DNA of 64,000 bases from Methylotenera_A sp049687015 (GTDB taxonomy: Bacteria; Pseudomonadota; Gammaproteobacteria; Burkholderiales; Methylophilaceae): contig JBAVIP010000077.1 in assembly GCA_049687015.1 (NCBI GenBank), forward strand, positions 1 to 64,000, read 5' to 3'. A program made the translations under genes and the position numbers. Below are positions 35,877 to 43,775 of the stretch, piece after piece. The notes below the pieces were generated by a model. That model was not told the origin of the DNA. It did not search any database and saw only the letters and a program-made list of their open reading frames with translations. Every line of letters starts with the position of its first letter. Within the stretch, counting starts at the first letter, position 1.

Positions 35877-36544
35877 GTCACAGGACTATCTTTATCGATT
35901 ACATAGCCAACGCCTCGCATTGTTCGGATTAAATCAGAGCCTAACTTCTTGCGCAAACGATGTACATGTACTTCTACCGAATTACTTTCCACCTCTTCTC
36001 CCCAGCCATATAGACGCTGTTCCAGCTGCTCGCGCGATTGTACACGCCCGACATGCAACAAAAGCTCATGCAGCAAAGTAAACTCTCTTGCGGAAAGCTC
36101 AACCGTCTGGCCGTTTTTACTCACTTGATGCGTAGAAGGCGTGAGTTGAATGTCACCATGCTGTAATGTTTGCGTCACCTGCCCGACGCTACGGCGTAAC
36201 AGGGCATGCAAACGCGCAATCAATTCATCCAGATCAAAAGGTTTGATCAGGTAATCATCAGCACCGGCATTCAACCCAGCAACACGGTCAGACACTGTGT
36301 CGCGTGCGGTAAGAATCAAAACTGGCAATTTTAATTCTCGGCCACGCAACCATTTAAGCAGGTCGGTGCCACTTAACTTGGGCAAACCGAGATCAAGCAC
36401 CATTACCGCATACTCTTCAGTTTCCAGCGCCAGTTTCGCAGCCTGACCATCCTGCGTCCAATCCACTGCGAACCCTGCCTGCTTCAGGCCAGCTCGAACA
36501 CCGTCTCCCAGCAGGGCATCATCTTCTACTAATAAAACTCGCAT
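35873..36544 (-). CDS. OmpR-family response regulator, QseB/PmrA-like
   Basis: 223 residues. Receiver domain 1-115 with acidic pocket VEDDALL, phosphoacceptor Asp in VMVLDLGLPKLSG (residue 51), Thr in LILTARD and Lys in YLIKPFD. Winged-helix DNA-binding domain 125-220 with LSAREFTLLHELLLHVGRV and VHVHRLRKKLG. It overlaps the kinase gene by 4 nt and follows the diheme cytochrome by 9 nt, so the regulator is part of the operon it probably controls (box at 38,198-38,214). Confidence 0.95.
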   Translation of the reverse strand: MRVLLVEDDALLGDGVRAGLKQAGFAVDWTQDGQAAKLALETEEYAVMVLDLGLPKLSGTDLLKWLRGRELKLPVLILTARDTVSDRVAGLNAGADDYLIKPFDLDELIARLHALLRRSVGQVTQTLQHGDIQLTPSTHQVSKNGQTVELSAREFTLLHELLLHVGRVQSREQLEQRLYGWGEEVESNSVEVHVHRLRKKLGSDLIRTMRGVGYVIDKDSPVT

Positions 36545-36553
36545 CCGCTAATA

Positions 36554-37063
36554 TTAGCGCGGAATCTTTATCTGCGATTCAGAAAAATCGCCTTTTTCGG
36601 CATTTTTATGACAGGCAACACAGTTAGCCGCACTTCCTATGCTTTTACGCTTGAAAGTAGCGGCGGAAACTTCGTCGTGCTTGCTTATAAAATAACGCGT
36701 TTCGCTAATACGCAAAGGTGTTGCGCTGGCAGGAATAGACTGATTGATACGGCTGGAGCGGCGATTATCCTGCTTATCAGCGCTATTCAAAGCAAGGAAA
36801 CGTGCAATCTCATCACGCGTCGCCGCATCAAGGCTGGCATTCTCACCAAAATGCTTGTCGAGCCCAGCCATCATTTTATTCCAGGATCTTTCTGGCAATA
36901 AGCCTGGATGATAGAGCATGTGGCAACTGCTGCACTCTGCCTTCCATTTAGCATTCGTTACCGGGGGCATCTGACTGCCGCCTCCTTCGCCGCCACTGGC
37001 CAGTAAAACACTTGTTGAGGTTACGCTGGTGATAAGCACCAAAAATTGCATCCATTTTTTCAT
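36554..37063 (-). CDS. Diheme cytochrome c (DHC family)
   Basis: 169-residue periplasmic protein with a signal peptide (MKKWMQFLVLITSVTSTSVL, cleavage near LLASG) and two haem-binding CxxCH motifs: CSSCHML (about residue 44) and CVACHK (about 151). The arrangement matches DHC, the electron partner of the oxygen-binding cytochrome SHP, as described for Rhodobacter sphaeroides and relatives. The SHP and cytochrome b genes lie directly upstream in the same operon. Confidence 0.88.
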   Translation of the reverse strand: MKKWMQFLVLITSVTSTSVLLASGGEGGGSQMPPVTNAKWKAECSSCHMLYHPGLLPERSWNKMMAGLDKHFGENASLDAATRDEIARFLALNSADKQDNRRSSRINQSIPASATPLRISETRYFISKHDEVSAATFKRKSIGSAANCVACHKNAEKGDFSESQIKIPR

Positions 37064-37091
37064 TTTATTTCTCCTTTATCCTAAATCGGGA

Positions 37092-37499
37092 TTATTTAAC
37101 GCTCAAAAGATATTGTATGTAATCGCCTTTTTCCTGCGCTGTACAAGTGCGTTCCAGCACATCCTTGCAATTACGGCCAAACCATTTTTCCACCTTGGCT
37201 GCATCTGTAAATCGCTGCGAATTCACGCTCGGCGCCAATGGCTCAATCACCTTGTTAGCGCGTGTTTTGCCTTGGTTACGTGGGTCTGCAGTATGGCAGG
37301 TTGAGCAGCTCACTTTTTTGCCGTCGCTATGTGTACGTTCGGCACGAAAGAAGCCCGCACCACGTTCTACCGAAAAGCCAGTAAAGGCAGGACTTTCTTG
37401 CTTAGCTTGAACTTCATACTGCTTGAGTAGTTCTTGCGGTGTGGTGGCAAACGCATTGATGCTGAATAACAGCCCTGCCAAGATGATTGAATTACGCAT
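37092..37499 (-). CDS. SHP-like monohaem cytochrome c (DUF1924)
   Basis: 135 residues from ATG 37,499 (MRNSIILAGLLFSINAFA), with AAGGAG upstream; the signal peptide is cleaved after AFA. One haem motif, VSCSTCHTADP, and two later Cys (RNCKDVLERTC) that form a disulfide in SHP. SHP-type cytochromes bind O2 and nitrogen oxides through an open haem site and appear with DHC and a cytochrome b. The reaction is not established. Start overlaps the end of the cytochrome b gene by 8 nt; DHC starts 28 nt further on. Confidence 0.87.
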   Translation of the reverse strand: MRNSIILAGLLFSINAFATTPQELLKQYEVQAKQESPAFTGFSVERGAGFFRAERTHSDGKKVSCSTCHTADPRNQGKTRANKVIEPLAPSVNSQRFTDAAKVEKWFGRNCKDVLERTCTAQEKGDYIQYLLSVK

Positions 37500-38151
37500 G
37501 ATTTTCTCCTTGAGTTTTGGAACTGTCAGGCTGGATAGCACTGCTCGGCTCAACCTCATACTTATAGCCAGTTACCATGGCTTGTGCGAGCGGGGCTTTA
37601 TCTTTATGTTCGTGCCAGATTAAGGCACCCATGTGAACAACGACGAAGCCCATCAGTAAATAATAGATAAGCTCATGCGGTTCTTCGAACAACTCTTTCA
37701 GCCAAGGCATGTCGCCAATCCAGACATTGAAAGGCCCTGCGCTGTGCTCGACCGCTGCAAGGCCAAGACCTGTAATTGCCATTACAGCAAGCAACCCATA
37801 AACCAGCAAATAAGCGCCGCTTGCCAGCGTGTCATGGCCAAAACGTGGTTTCGTTTGGAAGTTGAGATGGCGCACAGCATTCCACCATGCGGCTGGATGC
37901 CACATATTGGAAAATCTGGCTGAACGCGGCCCAACGATACCCCATGCAAGCCGCGCAACAAGTCCAACCACTAGCGCATAGCCAAGATAAATATGTAACT
38001 GCCACAAGGCATCTTCGCCGGCGCCCTTGTCAAACAGGTCAGATAGCCAGATAGTGGCCATGAGAAACAGAATGGCCAAGCCATTCCAAAGGTGAATCAG
38101 GCGAAGCAATGCATCATAAACTTTCGCCCTGCGATAAGTGAGAATTTCCAT
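37492..38151 (-). CDS. Cytochrome b561-type membrane protein
   Basis: 219 residues from ATG 38,151 (MEILTYRRAKVYDALLRLIHL), with AAAGGAG 7 nt upstream. Four membrane helices with haem-ligand His candidates: LLRLIHLWNG, QLHIYLGYALVVGL, EPHELIYYLLMGFVVVHMGAL. This is the Ni/Fe-hydrogenase-type b-cytochrome family, which passes electrons between the quinone pool and periplasmic c-type cytochromes, here presumably DHC and SHP. It is the first gene of the operon cyt b-SHP-DHC-regulator-kinase. Confidence 0.9.
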   Translation of the reverse strand: MEILTYRRAKVYDALLRLIHLWNGLAILFLMATIWLSDLFDKGAGEDALWQLHIYLGYALVVGLVARLAWGIVGPRSARFSNMWHPAAWWNAVRHLNFQTKPRFGHDTLASGAYLLVYGLLAVMAITGLGLAAVEHSAGPFNVWIGDMPWLKELFEEPHELIYYLLMGFVVVHMGALIWHEHKDKAPLAQAMVTGYKYEVEPSSAIQPDSSKTQGENHA

Positions 38152-38181
38152 TAATTGCTCCTTTAATAACGTTCGAGACAA

Positions 38182-38187
38182 ATAATA
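38182..38187 (-). promoter_or_regulatory. Predicted -10 of the cytochrome/two-component operon
   Basis: TATTAT on the minus strand, 10 nt downstream of the CTTAAG-N5-GTTAAG operator and about 30 nt upstream of the cytochrome b ATG. No good -35 is present, as expected of a promoter that needs an activator. Confidence 0.5.
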
Positions 38188-38197
38188 GATTTATTTT

Positions 38198-38214
38198 CTT
38201 AACACAAGCTTAAG
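38198..38214 (-). promoter_or_regulatory. QseB/PmrA-type direct-repeat operator, cytochrome operon
   Basis: Minus strand: CTTAAG-CTTGT-GTTAAG. The two half-sites are one helical turn apart (11-bp period), the standard form for PmrA/QseB-like response regulators. It sits between the rplI terminator and the cytochrome b start, upstream of the operon that encodes a regulator of this class, so autoregulation is expected. Confidence 0.65.
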
Positions 38215-38260
38215 AAAAATAGAAATTTCATTGAAATATGTCCAATTTCAGCACCCAATA

Positions 38261-38286
38261 AAAAAGGCTACCGAAGTAGCCTTTTT
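38261..38286 (-). terminator. Rho-independent terminator after rplI
   Basis: Perfect 11-bp stem (AAAAAGGCTAC/GTAGCCTTTTT) closed on the minus strand by a C(UUCG)G tetraloop and followed by T-rich sequence. It ends the rpsF-priB-rpsR-rplI operon. Confidence 0.9.
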
Positions 38287-38307
38287 ATTTAGTTCTAAAG
38301 CAAAAAA

Positions 38308-38760
38308 CTAGGCAGTTTCACCAACCACTGTCACGGTGATATCCACCACTACATCATGGTGCAGAGCAACGCTGACAGGGAAATCCCCAATCGTTTTTAA
38401 TGGACCGGCTGGCAGGCGCACTTCTGATTTAGCCACCTCAAAACCTGCTGCTGTTAAGCCTTCAGCAATGTCGATATTGGTAACAGAGCCGAACAGACGG
38501 CCATCTACACCGGCTTTTTGTGTTACTGTTAATACATAACCAGCCAATTTCTCACCGCGTGCTTTTGCCACGGTCAAAATATCTGCCTGTTGTTTTTCAA
38601 GTTCTGCACGACGTGCTGCAAATTCAGCTTTATTGGCTTCGGTTGCGCGTTTTGCTTTGCCTTGCGGAATTAAAAAGTTACGGCCAAAACCGTCTTTTAC
38701 TTTAACGATATCGCCCAACATACCTAGGTTAGCGACTTTTTCTAATAAAATTACTTGCAT
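38308..38760 (-). CDS. rplI: Large ribosomal subunit protein L9
   Basis: 150 residues. N-terminal signature MQVILLEKVANLGMLGDIVK and VKDGFGRNFLIPQGKA; C-terminal domain with DGRLFGSVTNIDIAEGL. Canonical length. Last gene of the rpsF operon, ended by a strong terminator. GGAG lies upstream of its ATG. Confidence 0.98.
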   Translation of the reverse strand: MQVILLEKVANLGMLGDIVKVKDGFGRNFLIPQGKAKRATEANKAEFAARRAELEKQQADILTVAKARGEKLAGYVLTVTQKAGVDGRLFGSVTNIDIAEGLTAAGFEVAKSEVRLPAGPLKTIGDFPVSVALHHDVVVDITVTVVGETA

Positions 38761-38783
38761 ATTATTCTCCTTAGCCCTAAAAA

Positions 38784-39017
38784 TTAACCAGGGTGCTTAT
38801 CTGTGTATGGTAACAATGCCAAAAAGCGCGCGCGTTTTACCGCTGTCGTCAGTTGGCGTTGATATTTGGCTTTTGTGCCGGTCATACGAGCTGGGATGAT
38901 TTTTGCATTTTCTGAAATGAAATCCTTCAGTAAATCCACATCTTTGTAATCTACTTCTTTAATGCCTTCTGCTGAAAAACGGCAGTAACGGCGGCGTTTG
39001 TACATTTCTCTTGCCAT
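38784..39017 (-). CDS. rpsR: Small ribosomal subunit protein S18
   Basis: 77 residues: MAREMYKRRRYCRFSAEG, then KEVDYKDVDLLKDFISE and RMTGTKAKYQRQLTTAVKRA, the S18 core. It retains a single Cys only. Lies between priB and rplI with short gaps (10 and 23 nt). Confidence 0.98.
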   Translation of the reverse strand: MAREMYKRRRYCRFSAEGIKEVDYKDVDLLKDFISENAKIIPARMTGTKAKYQRQLTTAVKRARFLALLPYTDKHPG

Positions 39018-39027
39018 GATAAAACTC

Positions 39028-39318
39028 CTAAATATTCTGTATTTCTAACTTTTCAATATGTAATACCAATTGTGTACTTTTTGCGCTGCGTTTGGCTAAA
39101 AATCCTTTGGCCTTAACACTGGAACCTAGCTGAATGTTTTGCTTTGCAATATCGCCCAAAGCGACCGCATTCACTTCACATTCCACTTTTCTTTTTAAGC
39201 CCGCCTCAGTTTGCTCAGAAGCGTGCTGCAACACAAAACTTAACAACGGGATGCCTGCCGGTGTGTAGCGTATTGGCTCTAAGCTAATCACCACGCCACT
39301 TAACAGCAGATTATTCAA
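39028..39318 (-). CDS. priB: Primosomal replication protein N (PriB)
   Basis: 96-residue single OB-fold protein that binds single-stranded DNA and assists PriA in replication restart. SGVVISLEPIRYTPAGIPLL and VEVNAVALGDIAKQN mark the fold. The only start that keeps the conserved N-terminus is TTG 39,318, 3 nt after the rpsF stop, so translation is probably coupled. The position between rpsF and rpsR is standard in Betaproteobacteria. Confidence 0.94.
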   Translation of the reverse strand: MNNLLLSGVVISLEPIRYTPAGIPLLSFVLQHASEQTEAGLKRKVECEVNAVALGDIAKQNIQLGSSVKAKGFLAKRSAKSTQLVLHIEKLEIQNI

Positions 39319-39321
39319 TTA

Positions 39322-39720
39322 TTATGCTGCCGCAACCTCAGCCGCAGCGGCCACTGGTGCGGCGGCCGGCGCTTCATCTCTGCCAAGCACAGATCTGGAT
39401 TTTTCTTCCTTCATCATCGGGCTAGGCGCAGTCATAGCGGTTTTGGTGCTCATGGTTAAGTGACGCAAAACAGCATCGTTAAACTTAAAGCCATGCTCAA
39501 GCTCAGCCAGCGCTTCCAGGCTGCACTCAATGTTCATTAGTACGTAATGGGCTTTATGAATTTTTTGGATCGGATAAGCCAATTGACGACGGCCCCAATC
39601 TTCTAAACGGTGCATTGCACCGCCGCTGGCAGTAACAAGCGTACGATAACGCTCAATCATCGCTGGCACTTGCTCGCTCTGGTCCGGATGGACGATAAAA
39701 ACTACTTCGTAATGTCGCAT
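39322..39720 (-). CDS. rpsF: Small ribosomal subunit protein S6
   Basis: 132 residues: MRHYEVVFIVHPDQSEQVPA, RLEDWGRRQLAYPIQKIHKA, and LEHGFKFNDAVLRHLTM. The C-terminus is a low-complexity Ala/Glu-rich tail (EAPAAAPVAAAAEVAAA) in place of the poly-Glu tail of E. coli S6. First gene of its operon; AAGGAGATTTC precedes the ATG. Confidence 0.98.
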   Translation of the reverse strand: MRHYEVVFIVHPDQSEQVPAMIERYRTLVTASGGAMHRLEDWGRRQLAYPIQKIHKAHYVLMNIECSLEALAELEHGFKFNDAVLRHLTMSTKTAMTAPSPMMKEEKSRSVLGRDEAPAAAPVAAAAEVAAA

Positions 39721-39940
39721 GAAATCTCCTTGTGGTTAAAGCCACCCGTTATGCTGACGGTGTGGCAAGGTTTGAAAGGACGCGATTATAGTCAAAAAGT
39801 GTTGATTAATCAAATGCTTTTCATTTTTTTAGTTAAATAAATGCTTTTTATTAATGCGTATTAAATCAATTAAAAGCACATACGCTGCTAGCCAATATCC
39901 ATGCGGCTTCTAGAGCATCTATTTCAAATGAGATTTGTTT

Positions 39941-40405
39941 TTACGATTCGTTATTACTTCGCAATTCAAACGTATGTTTTGAAAGGTGAATCTCTCGCAA
40001 AAAGCATCCTAACCCTATGATTAAGCTAGACATTGCTGCAATAAACAGCGGCGCAACCAGCCATGATGAATGCCAGCCGGTTGCTGAGCCCAAGAACAAA
40101 ACACCAATCACAACAGCCACCAATAACAGTGATAATGTGCATAGCGTAATCGCCCAATGTACCCATTCTGCGCGGCACGATAAAATATGCAGTTCCTGTT
40201 GATAATTAGCGCAACTGGGGGTTTCTATTTGCGCTTGCGGCGATTCGCACTTTTCATTTAATGCTCGAAAACGATCCACCAGGCGCCCCAGGCGGCCGGT
40301 CAGCACACCTAACAGCGTACTAACACCCATCAGCAAAAATACCGGAGCGATGGCAAGCTGTATCACTTCCGATGCGGTAGTAACGCTATGAATGACGTTT
40401 TGCAT
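39941..40405 (-). CDS. DUF2721 membrane protein
   Basis: 154 residues with a hydrophobic N-terminal segment (VIQLAIAPVFLLMGVSTLLG), then the conserved RLGRLVDRFRAL cytosolic loop, a second hydrophobic part (LCTLSLLLVAVVIGVLFLG) and a third (LVAPLFIAAMSSLIIGLGCF). This is the DUF2721 pattern; function unknown. It follows uvrB-side sequence as an isolated gene on the minus strand. Confidence 0.85.
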   Translation of the reverse strand: MQNVIHSVTTASEVIQLAIAPVFLLMGVSTLLGVLTGRLGRLVDRFRALNEKCESPQAQIETPSCANYQQELHILSCRAEWVHWAITLCTLSLLLVAVVIGVLFLGSATGWHSSWLVAPLFIAAMSSLIIGLGCFLREIHLSKHTFELRSNNES

Positions 40406-40480
40406 ATGCTATCCCTTATTGTTCAAAAATGCTCTGCATGGCAATATACATGCGCTTTGCAGGGCATCTATTAATATTGA

Positions 40481-42532
40481 CTAAGCTATTAAATCCGGCA
40501 TTTCTGCACCGTAAAACTTAACCCTTAATTTTTTAAGCTGGTCTCTAAAATTCGCTGCTTTTTCAAATTCCAGGTTTTTAGCAGCCTCGTGCATGGCTTT
40601 TTCCAGGCGTTTCATTTCTTTCACAATTTGTTTTTCGCTCAAACTCTCATAATTGGCTTGATCTTGCGCCGCCTTGCGCTCACGCTTACCCTCTTCCACA
40701 TCATAAACGCCGTCAATCATGTCTTTCACGCGTTTGGTGATACCTACTGGCGTGATGCCATTGGCTTCGTTAAAGGCCATTTGTACTTTACGGCGGCGAT
40801 TCGTCTCGTCAATCGCCAAGCCCATGCTACGCGTGATGCGGTTACCATAAAAAATCACTTTGCCGTTGAGATTTCGCGCGGCACGACCTGCGGTCTGAAT
40901 CAAACTACGCTCCGAGCGCAAAAAGCCTTCTTTGTCAGCATCCAGCACGGCAACAAGCGATACTTCAGGGATATCCAGGCCTTCGCGCAGCAGGTTAATA
41001 CCCACCAACACATCAAACTCACCCAGCCTTAAGTCGCGGATAATCTCGACACGTTCCACCGTATCAATATCGCTATGCAGATAGCGCACTTTCACACCGT
41101 GTTCAGCCAAATAATCGGTTAAGTCTTCCGCCATGCGCTTGGTGAGCGTAGTTGCCAGCACACGCTCGCCTACCGCCACTCGCAGCTTAATTTCACCAAG
41201 CAAATCATCCACTTGCGTGTCGGCAGGCTTTACGGTGATTTCCGGGTCAATCAAACCCGTTGGCCGCGCAATCATCTCCACCACTTGTTGTTGATGATTT
41301 TTTTCGTACTCCGCAGGCGTGGCCGAGATGAACACGCATTGACGCATGATGCGTTCGAACTCTTCAAACTTGAGCGGCCGATTATCCAACGCAGAAGGCA
41401 GCCGCCAGCCGTAATCCACCAAATTGGTCTTGCGCGACCAGTCGCCTTTGTACATGCCGCCAATTTGCGGAACAGTGACATGGCTTTCATCGATAATCAT
41501 CAGCGCGTTATCGGGCAAATAATCAATCAGCGTTGGCGGCGGGTCGCCCGCATTGCGGCCTGACAAATGGCGAGAGTAGTTCTCGATGCCTTTGCAAAAG
41601 CCGATTTCGTTGAGCATTTCCAGGTCAAAACGCGTGCGCTGCTCGATGCGTTGCGCTTCCACCAGCTTGTTTTCTTTTATGTACCAAGCCACGCGGTCGC
41701 GCAACTCGGTTTTTATCTTTTCCATCGCCTTGATTGTGGTTTCGCGAGATGTTACGTAATGACTTGAAGGATATATCGTAAATCGTTGAATTTTATTAAA
41801 TACTTGTCCCGTCAAAGGGTCGAATAAAGTGATGGATTCCACCTCATCATCAAACAAACTGAGCCTTACGGCAGTCTCGTTATTTTCTGCCGGGAATATA
41901 TCAATCACATCTCCGCGCACACGAAAGCTGCCGCGGCTAAAATCAAAGTCGTTGCGGTCGTATTGCATGCCAACCAAGCGCTTTACGGCATCATCGCGGC
42001 TAAGTTTATCACCCTGTTTCAGGTGCAACACCATCCCGTGATAATCAGTCGGGTCGCCGATGCCGTAAATCGCCGATACGCTGGCGACGATAATACTGTC
42101 TTCGCGCTCCAACAGCGCCTTGGTGGCCGAAAGCCGCATCTGCTCGATATGCTCATTGATGCTGGAATCTTTCTCAATAAACAAATCGCGCGAGGGCACG
42201 TAGGCCTCGGGCTGATAATAATCGTAATAACTGACGAAATATTCCACCGAATTATTGGGGAAAAACTCGCGAAACTCGCTGTACAGCTGGGCAGCCAGCG
42301 TTTTATTAGGCGCCATCACAATCGCAGGGCGCCCAAGCCGCGCAATAACATTGGCCATGGTAAACGTTTTGCCAGAGCCGGTGACACCCAGCAAGGTTTG
42401 AAACTTCATGCCCTGCTCAATTCCGTGCGTAAGCTTTTCTATGGCCGCAGGCTGGTCTCCCGCGGGAGGAAATGGCTGAAATAGCTGATATTTACTGTTA
42501 GGAAAGTTTACAAACACGTTTATTCTATGCAA
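40481..42532 (-). CDS. uvrB: Excinuclease ABC subunit B (UvrB)
   Basis: Damage-verifying helicase of nucleotide excision repair, about 680 residues. Walker A LLGVTGSGKTFTMANVI, the beta-hairpin region YFVSYYDYYQPEAYVPSRD, helicase motifs MIIDESHVTVPQ and GINLLREGLDIPEVSLV, QTAGRAARN, and the C-terminal UVR motif AMHEAAKNLEFEKAANFRDQ. The longest frame starts with TTG 42,532; GTG 42,517 would place the conserved FPPAGDQPAAI at a more usual distance. Neither has a clear Shine-Dalgarno. Confidence 0.97.
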   Translation of the reverse strand: MHRINVFVNFPNSKYQLFQPFPPAGDQPAAIEKLTHGIEQGMKFQTLLGVTGSGKTFTMANVIARLGRPAIVMAPNKTLAAQLYSEFREFFPNNSVEYFVSYYDYYQPEAYVPSRDLFIEKDSSINEHIEQMRLSATKALLEREDSIIVASVSAIYGIGDPTDYHGMVLHLKQGDKLSRDDAVKRLVGMQYDRNDFDFSRGSFRVRGDVIDIFPAENNETAVRLSLFDDEVESITLFDPLTGQVFNKIQRFTIYPSSHYVTSRETTIKAMEKIKTELRDRVAWYIKENKLVEAQRIEQRTRFDLEMLNEIGFCKGIENYSRHLSGRNAGDPPPTLIDYLPDNALMIIDESHVTVPQIGGMYKGDWSRKTNLVDYGWRLPSALDNRPLKFEEFERIMRQCVFISATPAEYEKNHQQQVVEMIARPTGLIDPEITVKPADTQVDDLLGEIKLRVAVGERVLATTLTKRMAEDLTDYLAEHGVKVRYLHSDIDTVERVEIIRDLRLGEFDVLVGINLLREGLDIPEVSLVAVLDADKEGFLRSERSLIQTAGRAARNLNGKVIFYGNRITRSMGLAIDETNRRRKVQMAFNEANGITPVGITKRVKDMIDGVYDVEEGKRERKAAQDQANYESLSEKQIVKEMKRLEKAMHEAAKNLEFEKAANFRDQLKKLRVKFYGAEMPDLIA

Positions 42533-42671
42533 TCAGGCAATCCAATTAAACAACCTGTGATTTTAGCAGGCTTTGCAATTTCATTTAGCAAGTAATTGCT
42601 GAGAACTTTGCGCTAAAGTTTAAGTCACTTAACTTACAAACAAAATCAATCCATTCAACTTGGGGATTCCC

Positions 42672-43685
42672 ATGCGCACTCTAATAATTGCCGTTGCTAT
42701 AGTTTCAGCAATTCAACCTGCCTTTGCAATGGATAAAGCAAAGCTCATGGACGCTTACTTTGGCGTGGTGCTTATACGCGGCTTCAACTCTACAGGTGGT
42801 TTGGCGTATGGCTCTGGCGTGGTGGTGGGCGAAAATAAAGTCATCACCAATTGCCACGTATTTCGTGCCACAAAAGAGCCATGGATTTCACGTGGCGAAG
42901 ATATCTACAACATAACCTCGGTAAAAGCCGACGTCTGGCATGATTTGTGTTTAGTCAGCACCAGTCCATTGCCATTTAAGCCAGTCCAACTGGGTAAAAG
43001 CGCAGATTTGAAACGCGGCCAGGAGATTGTCGCATTTGGGCATTCTAACGGCGTACCTGCGCCGCTTACCTCTAGCGGCAGCGTTAAGGCCCTGTATAAT
43101 GACGACACAGGCAAAGTGATTCGCAGCACTGCCAAATTCAGCATGGGCGCCAGCGGCAGCGGCCTGTTTGATATGGAAGGGAAGCTGGTTGGCATCAACA
43201 CCTTTAAAACCACTGGGCGCGCAGGGAGCATTCACTTTGCCTTGCCGATTGAATGGCTAGATAAGCTAGACAAACAAACCGAAATCTCTACCTTCCCTAT
43301 TTCCGGCAAAGCGTTGTGGGAAGAAGACGAAGACAAAAAACCGTTTTACATGCAGGCTGCCGTGCCTGAATCGCGTCAAGACTGGCCAAAACTGGCACTG
43401 GTGGCAGAAAGATGGACCGAGGCAGAGCCAAAAAATACCGAGGCATGGTATGTATTGGGCCTAGCCCTGGAAAACATGGGCAACACCGAGCTTGCTGAAA
43501 AATCTTATAAACAATCCGTAACACTCGACACCGGGAATTTTGATGCGCTCATCAGGCTGGGTGCGCTGGCCAAGGCACGTGGCGACGCCGCGGAAATGCA
43601 CCGCATACAAATCGCACTGACCGATATAAATAAAGATATAGCCTCGGAATACAGCCAGATGATGGGCTGTAGTGCGGAGTGTTAA
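42672..43685 (+). CDS. Secreted trypsin-like serine protease with C-terminal TPR-like repeats
   Basis: 337 residues from ATG 42,672 (MRTLIIAVAIVSAIQPAFA), with GGGGA upstream and a signal peptide cleaved after AFA. The catalytic triad is apparent: His in VITNCHVFRA, Asp in VWHDLCLVS, Ser in FSMGASGSGLFDMEGKLVGI. The C-terminal third (about 225-330) has helical pairs such as NTEAWYVLGLALENMGNTEL and NFDALIRLGALAKARGD, typical of TPR. It lacks PDZ domains, so it is not a DegP. Probably a periplasmic protease; substrate unknown. Confidence 0.87.
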   Translation: MRTLIIAVAIVSAIQPAFAMDKAKLMDAYFGVVLIRGFNSTGGLAYGSGVVVGENKVITNCHVFRATKEPWISRGEDIYNITSVKADVWHDLCLVSTSPLPFKPVQLGKSADLKRGQEIVAFGHSNGVPAPLTSSGSVKALYNDDTGKVIRSTAKFSMGASGSGLFDMEGKLVGINTFKTTGRAGSIHFALPIEWLDKLDKQTEISTFPISGKALWEEDEDKKPFYMQAAVPESRQDWPKLALVAERWTEAEPKNTEAWYVLGLALENMGNTELAEKSYKQSVTLDTGNFDALIRLGALAKARGDAAEMHRIQIALTDINKDIASEYSQMMGCSAEC

Positions 43686-43775
43686 GCCGAGCGCGTTACT
43701 TTTAGTTTCCGAAATTCAGGTTTTTTGCGTAAAATAATGTTTTTTATGCAAAAAATTTAATCCTAGGAAGTTATT

